From the NCBI GenBank assembly GCA_963784135.1, contig CAWAQG010000016.1:1-64000 (forward strand): DNA of 64,000 nucleotides, read 5' to 3'. The translations under genes were made by a program, and so were the position numbers. Numbering within the stretch: the stretch's first letter is position 1; every line of letters starts with the position of its first letter. Below are positions 49,626 through 57,870 of the stretch, piece by piece. The stretch is from JADFXI01 sp963784135. GTDB taxonomy: Bacteria > Nitrospirota > Thermodesulfovibrionia > Thermodesulfovibrionales > Dissulfurispiraceae. Below the pieces are notes generated by a model that saw only the letters and a list, made by a program, of their open reading frames with translations, searched no databases and was not told the origin of the DNA.

Positions 49626-50657
49626 CTGACACCGCTTGAGTTTCTCTATTACATCGGTTATTTATTTAAAAGGCGGCGCAGCTTCAAGCGTCAGAGAAGC
49701 CTCCCCTTTGCTGTAATCAGCATAGGCAACATTACTGTCGGCGGGACTGGAAAGACGCCCGCGGCCATAGCAGTTGCCGAAGAGTCTATAAAGAGGGGCT
49801 TCAGTCCTGTAATACTGACGAGAGGGTACAGGGGAAGGGTGAAAGGGCCGTGTGTTGTCTCCCCTGATAAGCTGCTTGCTGAAAGGTTCAAGGGAAATTC
49901 GCTTGCGGTCATCCATACGGTCAAAGACGCTGGTGATGAGCCGGTGCTTATGGCGGAAAGGCTGAAGAGCGTGCCTGTTATAAAATCGGCAAGCAGATAC
50001 GAAGGGGGAATTTTTGCCCTTCAATCTTTTGCCTCCATTGCCGCAGCTCCTTTTATATTTATTCTTGACGACGGTTTCCAGCACTGGGGCCTTCACCGTG
50101 ATATCAATATTGTTCTTGTGGACGGTCTTGACCCTTTCGGCAACAGGAAGCTGCTCCCGCTCGGGACATTGAGGGAGCCGCTGGAAGAACTGAGGCGGGC
50201 CGACATTTTTGTAATAACCAGATGCCGTGATGAACGGCTGGCTGATGACCTCAGGGCTGCATGGCCCGGAAAGCCTGTCTATTTTTCGGAATACAGGGCG
50301 GTCAGGGCCAGAAACAAGGCGGCAGCCGAACTGCCGCTGGAAGCTCTCAGGAACAAACGGGCGTTTGCTTTTTGCGCTATAGCAAATCCGGAATCTTTCA
50401 GGCAGACACTTGCTTCCCTGTCCTTGCTCCCTGCCGGATTCAAGGCGTATAGAGACCATTATTTTTATACACCGGAGGACATGCATAATCTTGAACGGCA
50501 AAGCAGGGGGCTTCAGTGTGATGTCCTGCTGACAACTGAAAAGGACATGGTCAAGCTCAAAGAATTAAAAATTCCGGATACGGTTTTCAGCCTGGAGATG
50601 GAGTGGCATGCCGATGCCGCCTTTTATGAGGATGTGTTCAAATTCTCCCTGCCGTAA
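49626..50657 (+). CDS. lpxK: Tetraacyldisaccharide 4'-kinase, apparently without a canonical start codon
   Basis: LpxK phosphorylates the lipid A disaccharide 4' position. Family motifs are FAVISIGNITVGGTGKTPAA (Walker A), LTRGYRGRVKGP, FILDDGFQHWGLHRDI and FVITRCRDERL. The conserved frame opens after a TGA at 49614, yet contains no ATG, GTG or TTG before the Walker motif. The best candidate is a CTG at 49626, placed 5-7 nt after GAGGGGG, giving 343 aa beginning (M)TPLEFLYYIGYLFKRRRSF. A start at the GTG at 49833-49839 would remove the P-loop and is not credible. The 3' end overlaps convergent nifS by 34 bp. Confidence 0.88.
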   Translation: MTPLEFLYYIGYLFKRRRSFKRQRSLPFAVISIGNITVGGTGKTPAAIAVAEESIKRGFSPVILTRGYRGRVKGPCVVSPDKLLAERFKGNSLAVIHTVKDAGDEPVLMAERLKSVPVIKSASRYEGGIFALQSFASIAAAPFIFILDDGFQHWGLHRDINIVLVDGLDPFGNRKLLPLGTLREPLEELRRADIFVITRCRDERLADDLRAAWPGKPVYFSEYRAVRARNKAAAELPLEALRNKRAFAFCAIANPESFRQTLASLSLLPAGFKAYRDHYFYTPEDMHNLERQSRGLQCDVLLTTEKDMVKLKELKIPDTVFSLEMEWHADAAFYEDVFKFSLP

Positions 50658-51802
50658 GGTGAGAGCATCCGTAGGTCTTTTATAATGGGAGGAAGCACTT
50701 CGATAACTTTATCGATTTCCGCTTCGTTATTGTAACGGCTGAGCGAGAACCTGATTGACCCGTGCATTGCGGTAAAAGGCACGCCCATTGCACGCAACAC
50801 ATGGCTGGGTTCAAGAGCTCCTGAAGTGCAGGCAGATCCCGAGGAGGCACAAATGCCGTACTCATCAAGCCTGAGAAGGATCGCTTCTCCTTCAACGTAT
50901 TCAAAGCTGATATTCGTTGTATTCGGCAGGCGGCTGCCGCGGTCGCCGTTGACCCTCGCATCGGGACAGTTTGCAAGTAGCGAGTTTTCGAGCTTGTCCC
51001 TCAGCATGCTCAGCGAGGTATATTCTGTTCCAAGTCTTTCCATTGAAAGCCTGCAGGCCTCGCCCAGGCCGATAATCGAGGCGACATTTTCTGTCCCGGC
51101 CCTCCTGCTGTGCTCCTGATGGCCCCCAATGATATATGGATAAAAACGGGTGCCTTTTCGTATATAAAGCGCACCGATGCCTTTGGGAGCGTGCAGCTTG
51201 TGTCCTGAAAGTGAGAGCATGTCGACAGGGAGAGTTTTCATGTCGAGGGGGACCTTCCCGACTGCCTGGACTGCATCGGTGTGAAAGAGTACCCCCCGCT
51301 CTTTAAGCACTGCCCCGATCTCCTCTATCGGGAAGAGCACGCCTGTCTCATTGTTGGCGTACATAATCGACACTATGGCAGTCTCGTCATCAAGCGCCTT
51401 GTAGAAGGCATCCAGCGAGAGCCTGCCCATATTATCTACAGGAAGAAAGGTAACGCGGCACCCCTTGCGCGCAAGATGCTTGCAGAAATTGTATACTGCG
51501 GGATGTTCGACCCTTGTGGTGATTATATGTTTTTTTTGAGGGTTTACTTCAAGAGCGCTCATTACCGCTGTATTATCGCTTTCGGAGCCGCAGCTTGTGA
51601 AAATAATTTCACCCGGCTCCGCACCGATAAGCGCGGCGACTTTCTCCCGGGCCGCTCTTAAGTGGGGGCCGAGCTGTCCGCCAAACGTATGCATGCTTGA
51701 TGCATTGCCGTATAGCTCTTTAAGGTAAGGGAGCATGGCTTCCAACACTTCAGCTGCAACTGATGTCGTTGCATTATTGTCCAGGTAAATCGGGCTTATC
51801 AT
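50624..51802 (-). CDS. nifS: Cysteine desulfurase NifS/IscS type
   Basis: The 392-aa PLP enzyme removes sulfur from cysteine for Fe-S cluster assembly. It has YLDNNATTSVAAEV, GSESDNTAV, the His in TTRVEHPAV, the PLP-binding Lys in LSLSGHKLHAPKG, and the catalytic Cys in CASSGSACTSG. It overlaps the upstream nifU by 4 bp, so the pair is an operon. The combination of NifS with three-domain NifU is common in anaerobes and diazotrophs, and it does not itself imply nitrogen fixation. Confidence 0.96.
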   Translation of the reverse strand: MISPIYLDNNATTSVAAEVLEAMLPYLKELYGNASSMHTFGGQLGPHLRAAREKVAALIGAEPGEIIFTSCGSESDNTAVMSALEVNPQKKHIITTRVEHPAVYNFCKHLARKGCRVTFLPVDNMGRLSLDAFYKALDDETAIVSIMYANNETGVLFPIEEIGAVLKERGVLFHTDAVQAVGKVPLDMKTLPVDMLSLSGHKLHAPKGIGALYIRKGTRFYPYIIGGHQEHSRRAGTENVASIIGLGEACRLSMERLGTEYTSLSMLRDKLENSLLANCPDARVNGDRGSRLPNTTNISFEYVEGEAILLRLDEYGICASSGSACTSGALEPSHVLRAMGVPFTAMHGSIRFSLSRYNNEAEIDKVIEVLPPIIKDLRMLSPYGRENLNTSS

Positions 51803-52638
51803 TCTGTTTCTGCCTCCACTACTATATCGCCGCTGACGAGTTCCCTTAATTTTTCCTCTATCCCCTTAATGGTAACGCTGCCCATTGGGCATCCGACGCA
51901 CATTGCCCGCAGTGCAACAATTACCTGTGGCCCCACAACATCGATGAGTTCAATGTCCCCGTTGTCGGCCTGCAGCCGAGGCCGTATTTCCCGTTCGATA
52001 ACATCCTGTATAAGCGCAATCTTCTGGAGATTGGTAAGTCTCCTCGGTGCTTTAGGTTTCTCAGGCAGAGGTTTCAATGACCAGATGCTTTTAAGGATTG
52101 CTTCGATATCGGGGATGCAAGTGCCGCACCCGCCTCCCGCTTTTGTAAAATTGGTGACCTCATCAACCGTGGTAAGACGGTTCTCTATTATAACTTTTCG
52201 TATCTTTTCCTCGGTCACCTCAAAACACTGGCATACCACACGCTCTCCCGGCACCGGGGCAGGGGCTTCGCCCCTGTAGTCGGCAATGGCGGCATCGAGC
52301 GCTTCCTGACCCATTACAGAACAGTGCATCTTTTCTTCGGGCAAGCCGCCGAGATAATCCGCTATGTCCTTGTTGGATATCTTGAGCGCCTCGTCGAGAG
52401 TCTTGCCTTTCACCAGTTCTGTCAGCGCTGAGGAGCTGGCTATCGCGGAGGCGCAGCCAAAGGTCTGGAATTTTGCATCGACAATCCTGCCGGTATCTTT
52501 GTCTATTCTAAGCGTGAGTTTGAGGGCGTCGCCGCAGATTATACTGCCGACTTCTCCCACTGCATCGGGGTGTTCTATCTCTCCGACATTCTTCGGGTGA
52601 AGAAAAAGGTCTTTTACCTTCTTTGTATACTCCCACAT
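51799..52638 (-). CDS. nifU: Fe-S cluster scaffold NifU (three-domain)
   Basis: The start was placed at the ATG at 52638 because NifU proteins begin MWEY. The 279-aa product has the IscU-like domain (FGCASAIASSSALTELVKG, and the third ligand in KMHCSVMGQEAL). A central BFD-type [2Fe-2S] domain follows (VVCQCFEVTEEKI, GGGCGTCIPDIEAIL). The NifU C-terminal domain (RLQADNGDIELIDV, MCVGCPMGSVTIKG) ends the protein. All cluster-binding Cys are present. It assembles clusters with NifS, encoded 4 bp overlapping downstream. It is divergent from the response regulator gene with a 66-bp shared promoter region. Confidence 0.96.
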   Translation of the reverse strand: MWEYTKKVKDLFLHPKNVGEIEHPDAVGEVGSIICGDALKLTLRIDKDTGRIVDAKFQTFGCASAIASSSALTELVKGKTLDEALKISNKDIADYLGGLPEEKMHCSVMGQEALDAAIADYRGEAPAPVPGERVVCQCFEVTEEKIRKVIIENRLTTVDEVTNFTKAGGGCGTCIPDIEAILKSIWSLKPLPEKPKAPRRLTNLQKIALIQDVIEREIRPRLQADNGDIELIDVVGPQVIVALRAMCVGCPMGSVTIKGIEEKLRELVSGDIVVEAETE

Positions 52639-52665
52639 GCCTGTTTTTATCACATAATATAGGTC

Positions 52666-52695
52666 TTGTCAATTAACGGAACTTTCTTTTATAAT
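52666..52695 (+). promoter_or_regulatory. Sigma-70-like promoter for the response regulator gene
   Basis: TTGTCA at 52666 and TATAAT at 52690 are separated by 18 bp. The -10 box lies only 9 bp before the ATG at 52705, so transcription would start 1-3 nt before the codon and give a leaderless mRNA. The prediction is by pattern only. Confidence 0.5.
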
Positions 52696-52704
52696 GCGTC
52701 TGCT

Positions 52705-53424
52705 ATGAGAAAACTCAGGGTGCTTATTGTTGATGATGTTGCATCCATGCGCAAATTCCTGAAGTTCGGGCTCGAAAAGAGCTTCCCCGACATATTCGTG
52801 GACGAGGCTGCCCACGGGAAAGAGGCCCAGGGAAAATTAGAAAAAGGGGAGTATGACCTGGTGCTCTGCGACTGGGAAATGCCTTACGTAACCGGCGAAG
52901 AACTCTTGGCCTGGATGCGGAACCATCCGACACTCTCCAAAATGCCTTTTATAATGGTAACGTCAAGAAGTGACAAGCCGAGCGTATTAAAGGCCATGCA
53001 GGGTGGGGTGGACTCCTACATGGTAAAGCCCTTTACTGCTGATGGCCTGGCACAGAAGGTCATGATGCTTGTTGATAAGGCCGACAGGAGAGAAATGGAG
53101 CGCTTTGAAGCGCACGGTTCTATCAATCTGCAATTCAGGGACCAGGTAGCCAGGGGAACTATTGTTGATATCAGCATAGGAGGACTCTTCGCAGTGATTA
53201 GCAGGAAGAACCCGCTGCCGTCGATTTTTGAAGAAGTGCGGGTTGACATAAAACTTGATGACCAGCAGAAGAAGGTGGACGGGATTGCGGGGTTTATTAT
53301 CAGAATACAGGCTGCAGAAGCGTATATCGATGCCGAGGACGTGAAGATTGCCGTGAAATTCCTCAATCTTTCGAGTGAGGGAACTAAACAAATTCAGCAA
53401 CTCCTTGATTCACAGAAGCATTGA
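52705..53424 (+). CDS. Response regulator with C-terminal PilZ domain
   Basis: The 239-aa protein has a CheY-like receiver (RKLRVLIVDDVASMRKFLKF; phosphoacceptor Asp56 in VLCDWEMP; Thr/Ser in VTSRS; Lys in VKPF). A PilZ domain with a RxxxR motif (REMERF) and DISIGGLFAV follows. It could join phosphorylation input to cyclic-di-GMP binding. No histidine kinase is adjacent. The ATG at 52705 is preferred over an in-frame TTG at 52666 because the latter overlaps the promoter. The output target is unknown; motility or surface polysaccharide control is typical for PilZ. Confidence 0.92.
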   Translation: MRKLRVLIVDDVASMRKFLKFGLEKSFPDIFVDEAAHGKEAQGKLEKGEYDLVLCDWEMPYVTGEELLAWMRNHPTLSKMPFIMVTSRSDKPSVLKAMQGGVDSYMVKPFTADGLAQKVMMLVDKADRREMERFEAHGSINLQFRDQVARGTIVDISIGGLFAVISRKNPLPSIFEEVRVDIKLDDQQKKVDGIAGFIIRIQAAEAYIDAEDVKIAVKFLNLSSEGTKQIQQLLDSQKH

Positions 53425-53471
53425 CCGCAGCAGCCTTAGTGCCGGGGAGAGACCGGATATATGCGCCGCAA

Positions 53472-53642
53472 GCTGACTTTGATGGTCTCGCAAAAAGTTG
53501 TCATACCCGCGAAGGCGGGTATCCATGGCGTATACAGCTACCTGAAAAGAGTGGATTCCCGTTTTCACCAACAGTAGGTGCTCTTAAGCACGGGAATGAC
53601 GAAGATGCGCTTTCCCAGACTTTTTGCGCCATCGTCAACTTT
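53472..53642. repeat. Compound inverted-repeat element (GATGGTCTCGCAAAAAGT arms)
   Basis: Outer arms 53477-53498 and 53619-53640 share TTGATGG(TCT)CGCAAAAAGT and its reverse complement. Within lie GTCATACCCGCGAAGGCGGG (53499 on) and a second GTCATTCCCGTG-type hairpin (53552-53600). It belongs with the 3.4 kb element by its inner part but has different outer arms. No gene is inside. Confidence 0.75.
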
Positions 53643-53682
53643 GACTGTGTGAGTTAAAAAGTGTTATCTTTTCAATGTCTGC

Positions 53683-53757
53683 GGGCGATTAGCTCAGTGG
53701 GAGAGCGCTTCCTTCACACGGAAGAGGTCGTAGGTTCAATCCCTACATCGCCTACCA
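53683..53757 (+). tRNA. tRNA-Val (CAC)
   Basis: A 75-nt cloverleaf with acceptor GGGCGAT paired to ATCGCCT, anticodon stem CTTCC/GGAAG with loop TTCACAC (anticodon CAC), and T-arm TAGGTTCAATCCCTA. The CCA end is encoded at 53755-53757. Confidence 0.96.
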
Positions 53758-53805
53758 TTCTAATAAAATCTCGTCTGTCCAAAGGCACGGTCGGAGGGTG
53801 ATGTT

Positions 53806-54375
53806 GTGAGCAAAAAAGAAAAGTGCGATCATGTAATCGCTCATTACAGCAAGCTTATCGAGGCTAACCCGAAAGACTACAGGGCCTATAATAACCGCGG
53901 CAATGCATACCAGCAGTTGGGAGACTATGACCTCTCCATCGCTGATTACGATAACGCCCTCGAACTGAACCCGTCATTCGACCTTTGCTACATCAACAGG
54001 GGCAACACATATCAAAAGACAGGCAACTATGAGCATGCCATCTCAGACTATGATAAAGCGATTGAGCTGAATCCGGAAAACAGCATGGCCTATAACAACA
54101 GGGGCTTTGTGTACATGTTAATGCAAAAGAGCAATGAGGCGGAGAGGGACATTAAGAAATCTATAGAACTCAATCCGAACAACATATACGCCTTGAACAG
54201 TATGGCCGAATTTTATGCCGTTACCGGCAATGCCCCCGAGGCGTGCAAATGGCTCAGAAAGGCTATTGATAGGGGATATAATAATTGGGTATACATTAAA
54301 ACCTCCAACACATATGACAATATCCGCAGAACTGTGTGTTTTAAAGAGATAATGGCAAAGGTTGCTAAAGGCTAA
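53806..54375 (+). CDS. TPR repeat protein
   Basis: The GTG start at 53806 follows GGAGGGTGA; the 189-aa protein has no signal peptide, so it is probably cytoplasmic. Three clear TPR units (YRAYNNRGNAYQQLGDYDL, FDLCYINRGNTYQKTGNYEH, MAYNNRGFVYMLMQKSNEA) and a partial fourth make most of it. TPRs mediate protein contacts. The partner is unknown. The final codons (AKVAKG) and the bases after the stop contain AGG-rich words that resemble one arm of a word hairpin. Confidence 0.88.
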   Translation: MSKKEKCDHVIAHYSKLIEANPKDYRAYNNRGNAYQQLGDYDLSIADYDNALELNPSFDLCYINRGNTYQKTGNYEHAISDYDKAIELNPENSMAYNNRGFVYMLMQKSNEAERDIKKSIELNPNNIYALNSMAEFYAVTGNAPEACKWLRKAIDRGYNNWVYIKTSNTYDNIRRTVCFKEIMAKVAKG

Positions 54376-54440
54376 AGGGCGAAAGGATAGTGTAGTGCGG
54401 CATATTCCTTTTCAATGGAGTTCTTGAAAAAATCCATTTG

Positions 54441-54473
54441 TCGTCATTCCCGAGGTAGTAAGCGGGAATCCAT
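54441..54473. repeat. Single GTCATTCCCG hairpin
   Basis: CGTCATTCCCGAGG faces AGCGGGAATCC in the gap after the TPR gene. It is a short, solitary member of the GTCATTCCCGC family, without a partner hairpin. The remaining gene-free DNA from 54376 to 54627 shows no other recognisable feature. Confidence 0.6.
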
Positions 54474-54627
54474 GCTTTATCCAAATCGGTCTCAAGATGG
54501 TCAAATTCTCCAGAAACTCGGCTTTTAAAAAGATGTTGTACTCAATTAACACGATGACTGCTACAATTCTGCTACAGTCGGAGTTTCATGGTAGAAATGG
54601 AATGTCATAACCTATTGAAATTCAAAG

Positions 54628-54700
<73 letters not shown>

Positions 54701-54759
54701 AACGTGCTATAATTTAAACATTTTTTACATTGCCTGTCAAACTGTTTTCGCCCACTGTG

Positions 54760-54894
54760 CTAAATTTGTGTTAATTGAAAGGTCTTCCAGCCCCTGAAAG
54801 CGGGTTTTCCGCAGAGATCCTTTATTGTTGTCAAGTCCACGCCAGCCATGACCAACTGGCTGGCAAAGGTGTGTCTCAGGACGTGAAAATGGAA
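54760..54894 (-). pseudogene. Tyrosine recombinase (phage-type integrase) fragment
   Basis: A 44-codon open stretch reads FHFHVLRHTFASQLVMAGVD and LTTIKDLCG, the conserved HxLRHTFA active-site segment (Arg and first His) of tyrosine integrases. It ends at a stop soon after, and no upstream catalytic domain or downstream Tyr region is present. It lies 60 bp from tRNA-Ala, a frequent integrase target, so it is probably the remnant of an integrated element now lost. Confidence 0.75.
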
Positions 54895-55043
54895 ACCTCC
54901 TTATAACCAAGTGGGCAAAAGTGTTCAGGGTATCCGTGATAGGTTTATATTAAGTTTTTGAGGGAAAATGTCACAAGAATTTTTTATTATGGCGCAGCGT
55001 GCCGATAATGAGAGCGAGATGTTACGTGATCTACCGGAGGTGG

Positions 55044-55205
55044 TTATACTGCTCTTTTATGTACCATCTTGCTTTTAAAACAGGACGGCTTTTTACTTGC
55101 AAACTTGTACCAGTCAGTCTTTTTGTCTTCTTCGGTCACTTTCTTGAGACCTTCTTTTTTTAGGAAAGCCTCTATCTCTTTTGCTGTTGGTCTGATCTTA
55201 GCCAT
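55044..55205 (-). CDS. Small hypothetical protein (53 aa)
   Basis: The frame starts at the ATG at 55205 and overlaps the end of the truncated upstream gene by 34 bp, as in paired small genes. The product MAKIRPTAKEIEAFLKKEGL continues with KKVTEEDKKTDWYKFASKKP and is Lys-rich and basic. I do not recognise the family. A toxin-antitoxin-like pair with the upstream gene would fit the overlap, but there is no motif to support it. Confidence 0.45.
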   Translation of the reverse strand: MAKIRPTAKEIEAFLKKEGLKKVTEEDKKTDWYKFASKKPSCFKSKMVHKRAV

Positions 55206-55333
55206 TTTATAAACCTCTCTCTGTAAAATTCGTGATTCTCTTTTATATCAGCAATCGCAAGAGTAAGCGCCTGGTTGTTGTTAAGCCAATTATACCACGA
55301 CTTGAGGGGCCGTATCACATGCCCTTCCGTATC
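55172..55333 (-). pseudogene. Gene truncated at its 5' end by IS copy 2
   Basis: An open frame ending at 55172 (LKSWYNWLNNNQALTLAIAD, then KENHEFYRERFIKWLRSDQQ) runs back to the IS boundary at 55333, after which the continuing frame lies inside the IS. The native start is gone. The family is not recognised. It overlaps the small downstream gene by 34 bp, so the two were probably one operon broken by the insertion. Confidence 0.6.
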
Positions 55334-56700
55334 TGTAGCGAGTTGATAAACTGTCCGTATCTGTAGCACATAAACTGTCCGGGTGGTATATGGATAGCAA
55401 GGGGGGCTATCCATGAAACGTTCGGCGGTGTTGCAGGAGGTACGGAAAATGAGATTTGAAGAAGGTTATGAGGGCTGGAAGAGTGGACGGCTAACGCAGG
55501 AGGAAGCGGCGATGCTCCTTGGTGTCTGTGACAGGACATTTCGGCGATATCTGCTGAGGTATGCGGATAAAGGGATGGAGGGACTTATAGATAAGCGTTT
55601 AGGACAAATATCGCATCTGCGAGCACCAGTTGACGAAGTGATGGCGCTATCGGATCTTTATAGAGGACGTTATTATGGTTTCAACGTCAAGCATTTTTTT
55701 AGCTGGTATCGCCGAGTTCATCAAGGAAACAGGAGCTACACATGGGTCAAAAACACCCTCCAGGAAAAGGGATTGGTACCGAAAGGGGCACTGAAAGGGG
55801 CACACAGGAAAAGAAGGGTCAGGGCTCCCTATATCGGCATGATGCTTCATCAGGATGGTTCCCGGCACCAGTGGGTTCCCGGCAAATTATGGGATTTGAT
55901 CGTGACGATGGATGATGCCAGCAGTGAACACTACTCGATGTTTTTTGTTAAGGAAGAAGGCACACAAAGCAGCTTTCTGGGTGTAAAAGAGGTTATAGAG
56001 CAACACGGGTTGTTTGCTTCGTTGTATACGGATCGCGGAAGTCACTATTGGCATACACCGGAGGCTGGAGGGAAAGTGGACAAATCAAGTCTTACCCAGT
56101 TTGGTCGTGCAATGAGCCAACTGGGGATTAAGATGATCCCTGCGTATTCTCCTGAAGCCAGGGGCCGTTCTGAGCGAGCCTTCAGTACCCATCAAGATCG
56201 GCTGGTCAAGGAGCTTGCGATGGCGGGCATCACTGGGATGAAGCAGGCCAATGATTATCTTGCCAGTACATATATGCCGGCCCATAATGCCGAGTTCGCC
56301 GTTATCCCTCAAGAACCAGAGAGCGTGTTCGTGACTTGGGCAGGCACTGCCTTGGAAGACATCCTATGCGAACAGTATGACCGCACCGTCGGCAATGACA
56401 ACTGTGTAAAGTTCGATGGACTAAAACTTCAGATCCCGCCAAATCAATATCGTTGCCATTACGTCAGGGTCCAGGTAAGCGTTCATCGTTATCCCGACGG
56501 TAGACTTGCTATCTTTCATGGACCGAGAAAACTGGCTGCCTATAACTCTAAAGGAAAGGAGATTGCAATTTGCTCACATGCAGCGGCATAAGCCTTAATA
56601 AAACTGAAATCGGTGGACTGCCATGTTCCATGCGCAGCCACCCTGCAGAACCGGACAGTTTATTTGCTCTAAAACCGGACAACTCTATTTGTTGACAACA
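55334..56700 (+). mobile_element. Insertion sequence copy 2, identical to copy 1, no target duplication
   Basis: From TGTAGCGAGTTG at 55334 to GTTGACAACA at 56700 the element is 1367 bp, the same length and ends as copy 1, in the opposite orientation. The 17 bp on its two sides (ACATGCCCTTCCGTATC and TACCCCTAATTGCATCA) do not match. Loss of the duplication suggests an adjacent deletion or recombination after insertion. It lies in a region of gene remnants. Long identical copies in opposite orientation can also mediate inversion of the 43 kb between them. Confidence 0.93.
55413..56591 (+). CDS. IS transposase (identical to the 12323-13501 product)
   Basis: The 392-aa protein is residue-for-residue the same as the copy 1 transposase, with the N-terminal helix-turn-helix (GRLTQEEAAMLLGV) and DDE-type core (LIVTMDDASSEHYSMFF, YTDRGSHYW, RGRSERAF). 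The ATG follows GGGGGG. Both copies being intact points to very recent spread, or to gene conversion between them. Confidence 0.93.
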   Translation: MKRSAVLQEVRKMRFEEGYEGWKSGRLTQEEAAMLLGVCDRTFRRYLLRYADKGMEGLIDKRLGQISHLRAPVDEVMALSDLYRGRYYGFNVKHFFSWYRRVHQGNRSYTWVKNTLQEKGLVPKGALKGAHRKRRVRAPYIGMMLHQDGSRHQWVPGKLWDLIVTMDDASSEHYSMFFVKEEGTQSSFLGVKEVIEQHGLFASLYTDRGSHYWHTPEAGGKVDKSSLTQFGRAMSQLGIKMIPAYSPEARGRSERAFSTHQDRLVKELAMAGITGMKQANDYLASTYMPAHNAEFAVIPQEPESVFVTWAGTALEDILCEQYDRTVGNDNCVKFDGLKLQIPPNQYRCHYVRVQVSVHRYPDGRLAIFHGPRKLAAYNSKGKEIAICSHAAA

Positions 56701-56725
56701 TACCCCTAATTGCATCATCAGAAAA

Positions 56726-56825
56726 GTATTCGAAAGTGATTCGTTGCCTCATTTAAGAATGTATTCGAAATATTTCACTTGGCAACACCAACTACGTCAT
56801 TCCCGCAGGCTTTTAGCGGGAATCC
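56726..56825. repeat. Fragment of the TCGTTGCCTCAT compound repeat with a GTCATTCCCGC hairpin
   Basis: GATTCGTTGCCTCATTTAAG (56737 on) matches the outer arm of the 3.3-3.5 kb element. GTATTCGAAA occurs twice nearby (56726, 56761). CGTCATTCCCGCAGG faces TTTTAGCGGGAATCC at 56795-56825. The opposite outer arm is missing. The rest of 56701-57000 shows no gene. Confidence 0.6.
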
Positions 56826-57000
56826 AGGTTTTTTTCAAATGTTGTCAGAAAATAACTGATGTGTTTTTACCGGAGTTCCTACAAAAATATCATCCTCAAT
56901 CTTATTACATAAGTAATCCGAAACGGTAAAATGTTTATAGTGCTTACAAGATTTGCATAGAATGCTCGCGGATGCCGGTCCAATAACGGGCTTACGCAGC

Positions 57001-57729
57001 ATGAAAAAGAAACATAAGACTAATGGTAAATTTCAGCAAAGGAACAGTGTTGCGATGAACAACAGAGGGAATGAAGAGTTGGAAGATAAATTTCATGTGG
57101 GGTTGAAACTGTTGCTTCAGACCAACAAATCTTATGAAAGGTTAGAAATGTCTTTAGTCGGTTGGATAAAAAGGGACATAATCATTGCAACAGTCCCCTA
57201 TTTGCTGGAGGCAAACAAGTTGACGTCAGAGGACCATTGTGTCATTAGATTTTTGAAAGACGGCGTGGCATATGGTTTTCATACGCACATGGTAACCTCG
57301 CTATACTCACCTGTTCCTCTTATCTTTTTGCAGTATCCGGAACATATCAACAGTCTCGCGCTCCGGAAATCGCAGAGGGTAAAAACAAGTATTCCTGCAA
57401 AAATGATGGGAATTAGACGGGACGGCGACATAATCAGCAGTAACGCAATAATTGCCGATTTAAGTGAAACCGGTTGTTTGTTGGAGTTGCCATCCGCAGA
57501 ATTATCAGAAATTGGACCGGACAAGAATTTCTACCTGACCTTCACAATACTGGATGAGAGCATTGAATTAGACTGTACGGTCAGAAATATAAGAAAAAGA
57601 GGGGGCCATTATTTATTGGGTGTTGAATTCAAGCATTCACCTAAGAGCTGCGAAGAAAGCATGCAAAACCATCAAGGTATGTTGGACGTTTACCAAAATA
57701 GCATTTCAACATTAATCGGATCGCTATAA
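57001..57729 (+). CDS. PilZ-domain protein (YcgR-like flagellar brake type)
   Basis: An N-terminal domain of the PilZN/YcgR type (about 20-125, MSLVGWIKRDIIIATVPYLL, CVIRFLKDGVAYGFHT) is followed by a PilZ domain. The PilZ domain has the cyclic-di-GMP contacts RKSQRVKTSIPAK (RxxxR) and DLSETGCLLEL (DxSxxG), then CTVRNIRKRGGHYLLGVEF. It probably binds cyclic-di-GMP to adjust motility or surface polysaccharide output. Start choice is uncertain: ATGs at 57001 and 57055 (the latter after AAAGGAA) are both possible. It stands alone, 300 bp from IS copy 2. Confidence 0.88.
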   Translation: MKKKHKTNGKFQQRNSVAMNNRGNEELEDKFHVGLKLLLQTNKSYERLEMSLVGWIKRDIIIATVPYLLEANKLTSEDHCVIRFLKDGVAYGFHTHMVTSLYSPVPLIFLQYPEHINSLALRKSQRVKTSIPAKMMGIRRDGDIISSNAIIADLSETGCLLELPSAELSEIGPDKNFYLTFTILDESIELDCTVRNIRKRGGHYLLGVEFKHSPKSCEESMQNHQGMLDVYQNSISTLIGSL

Positions 57730-57870
57730 TGGTTTGTGAAGCGCTCAAAAAGCATAACAACATTACCGCAATCCGCTTAAATCATTTGGTTGAAAAAAGC
57801 GTAAAAACTTCTGTGTAAATGCTTGACATAAGAAAAGCGGCAAGCAAGGTCGGGGGAGGAGAAAAAATAC

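Noticed and set aside
50624..52638. Evidence for nitrogen fixation
   Set aside because: NifS and NifU serve general Fe-S assembly in many anaerobes; no nifHDK is present here.
54376..54396. Additional word hairpin after the TPR gene
   Set aside because: Only AGG-rich words are seen (TAAAGGGCGAAAGG) and no facing CCT arm, so it is not counted as an element.
54940..55078. Short plus-strand frame of about 35 codons (starting MSQEFFIMAQ)
   Set aside because: Too short, no ribosome binding site, opposite to the small minus-strand gene and ends inside it.
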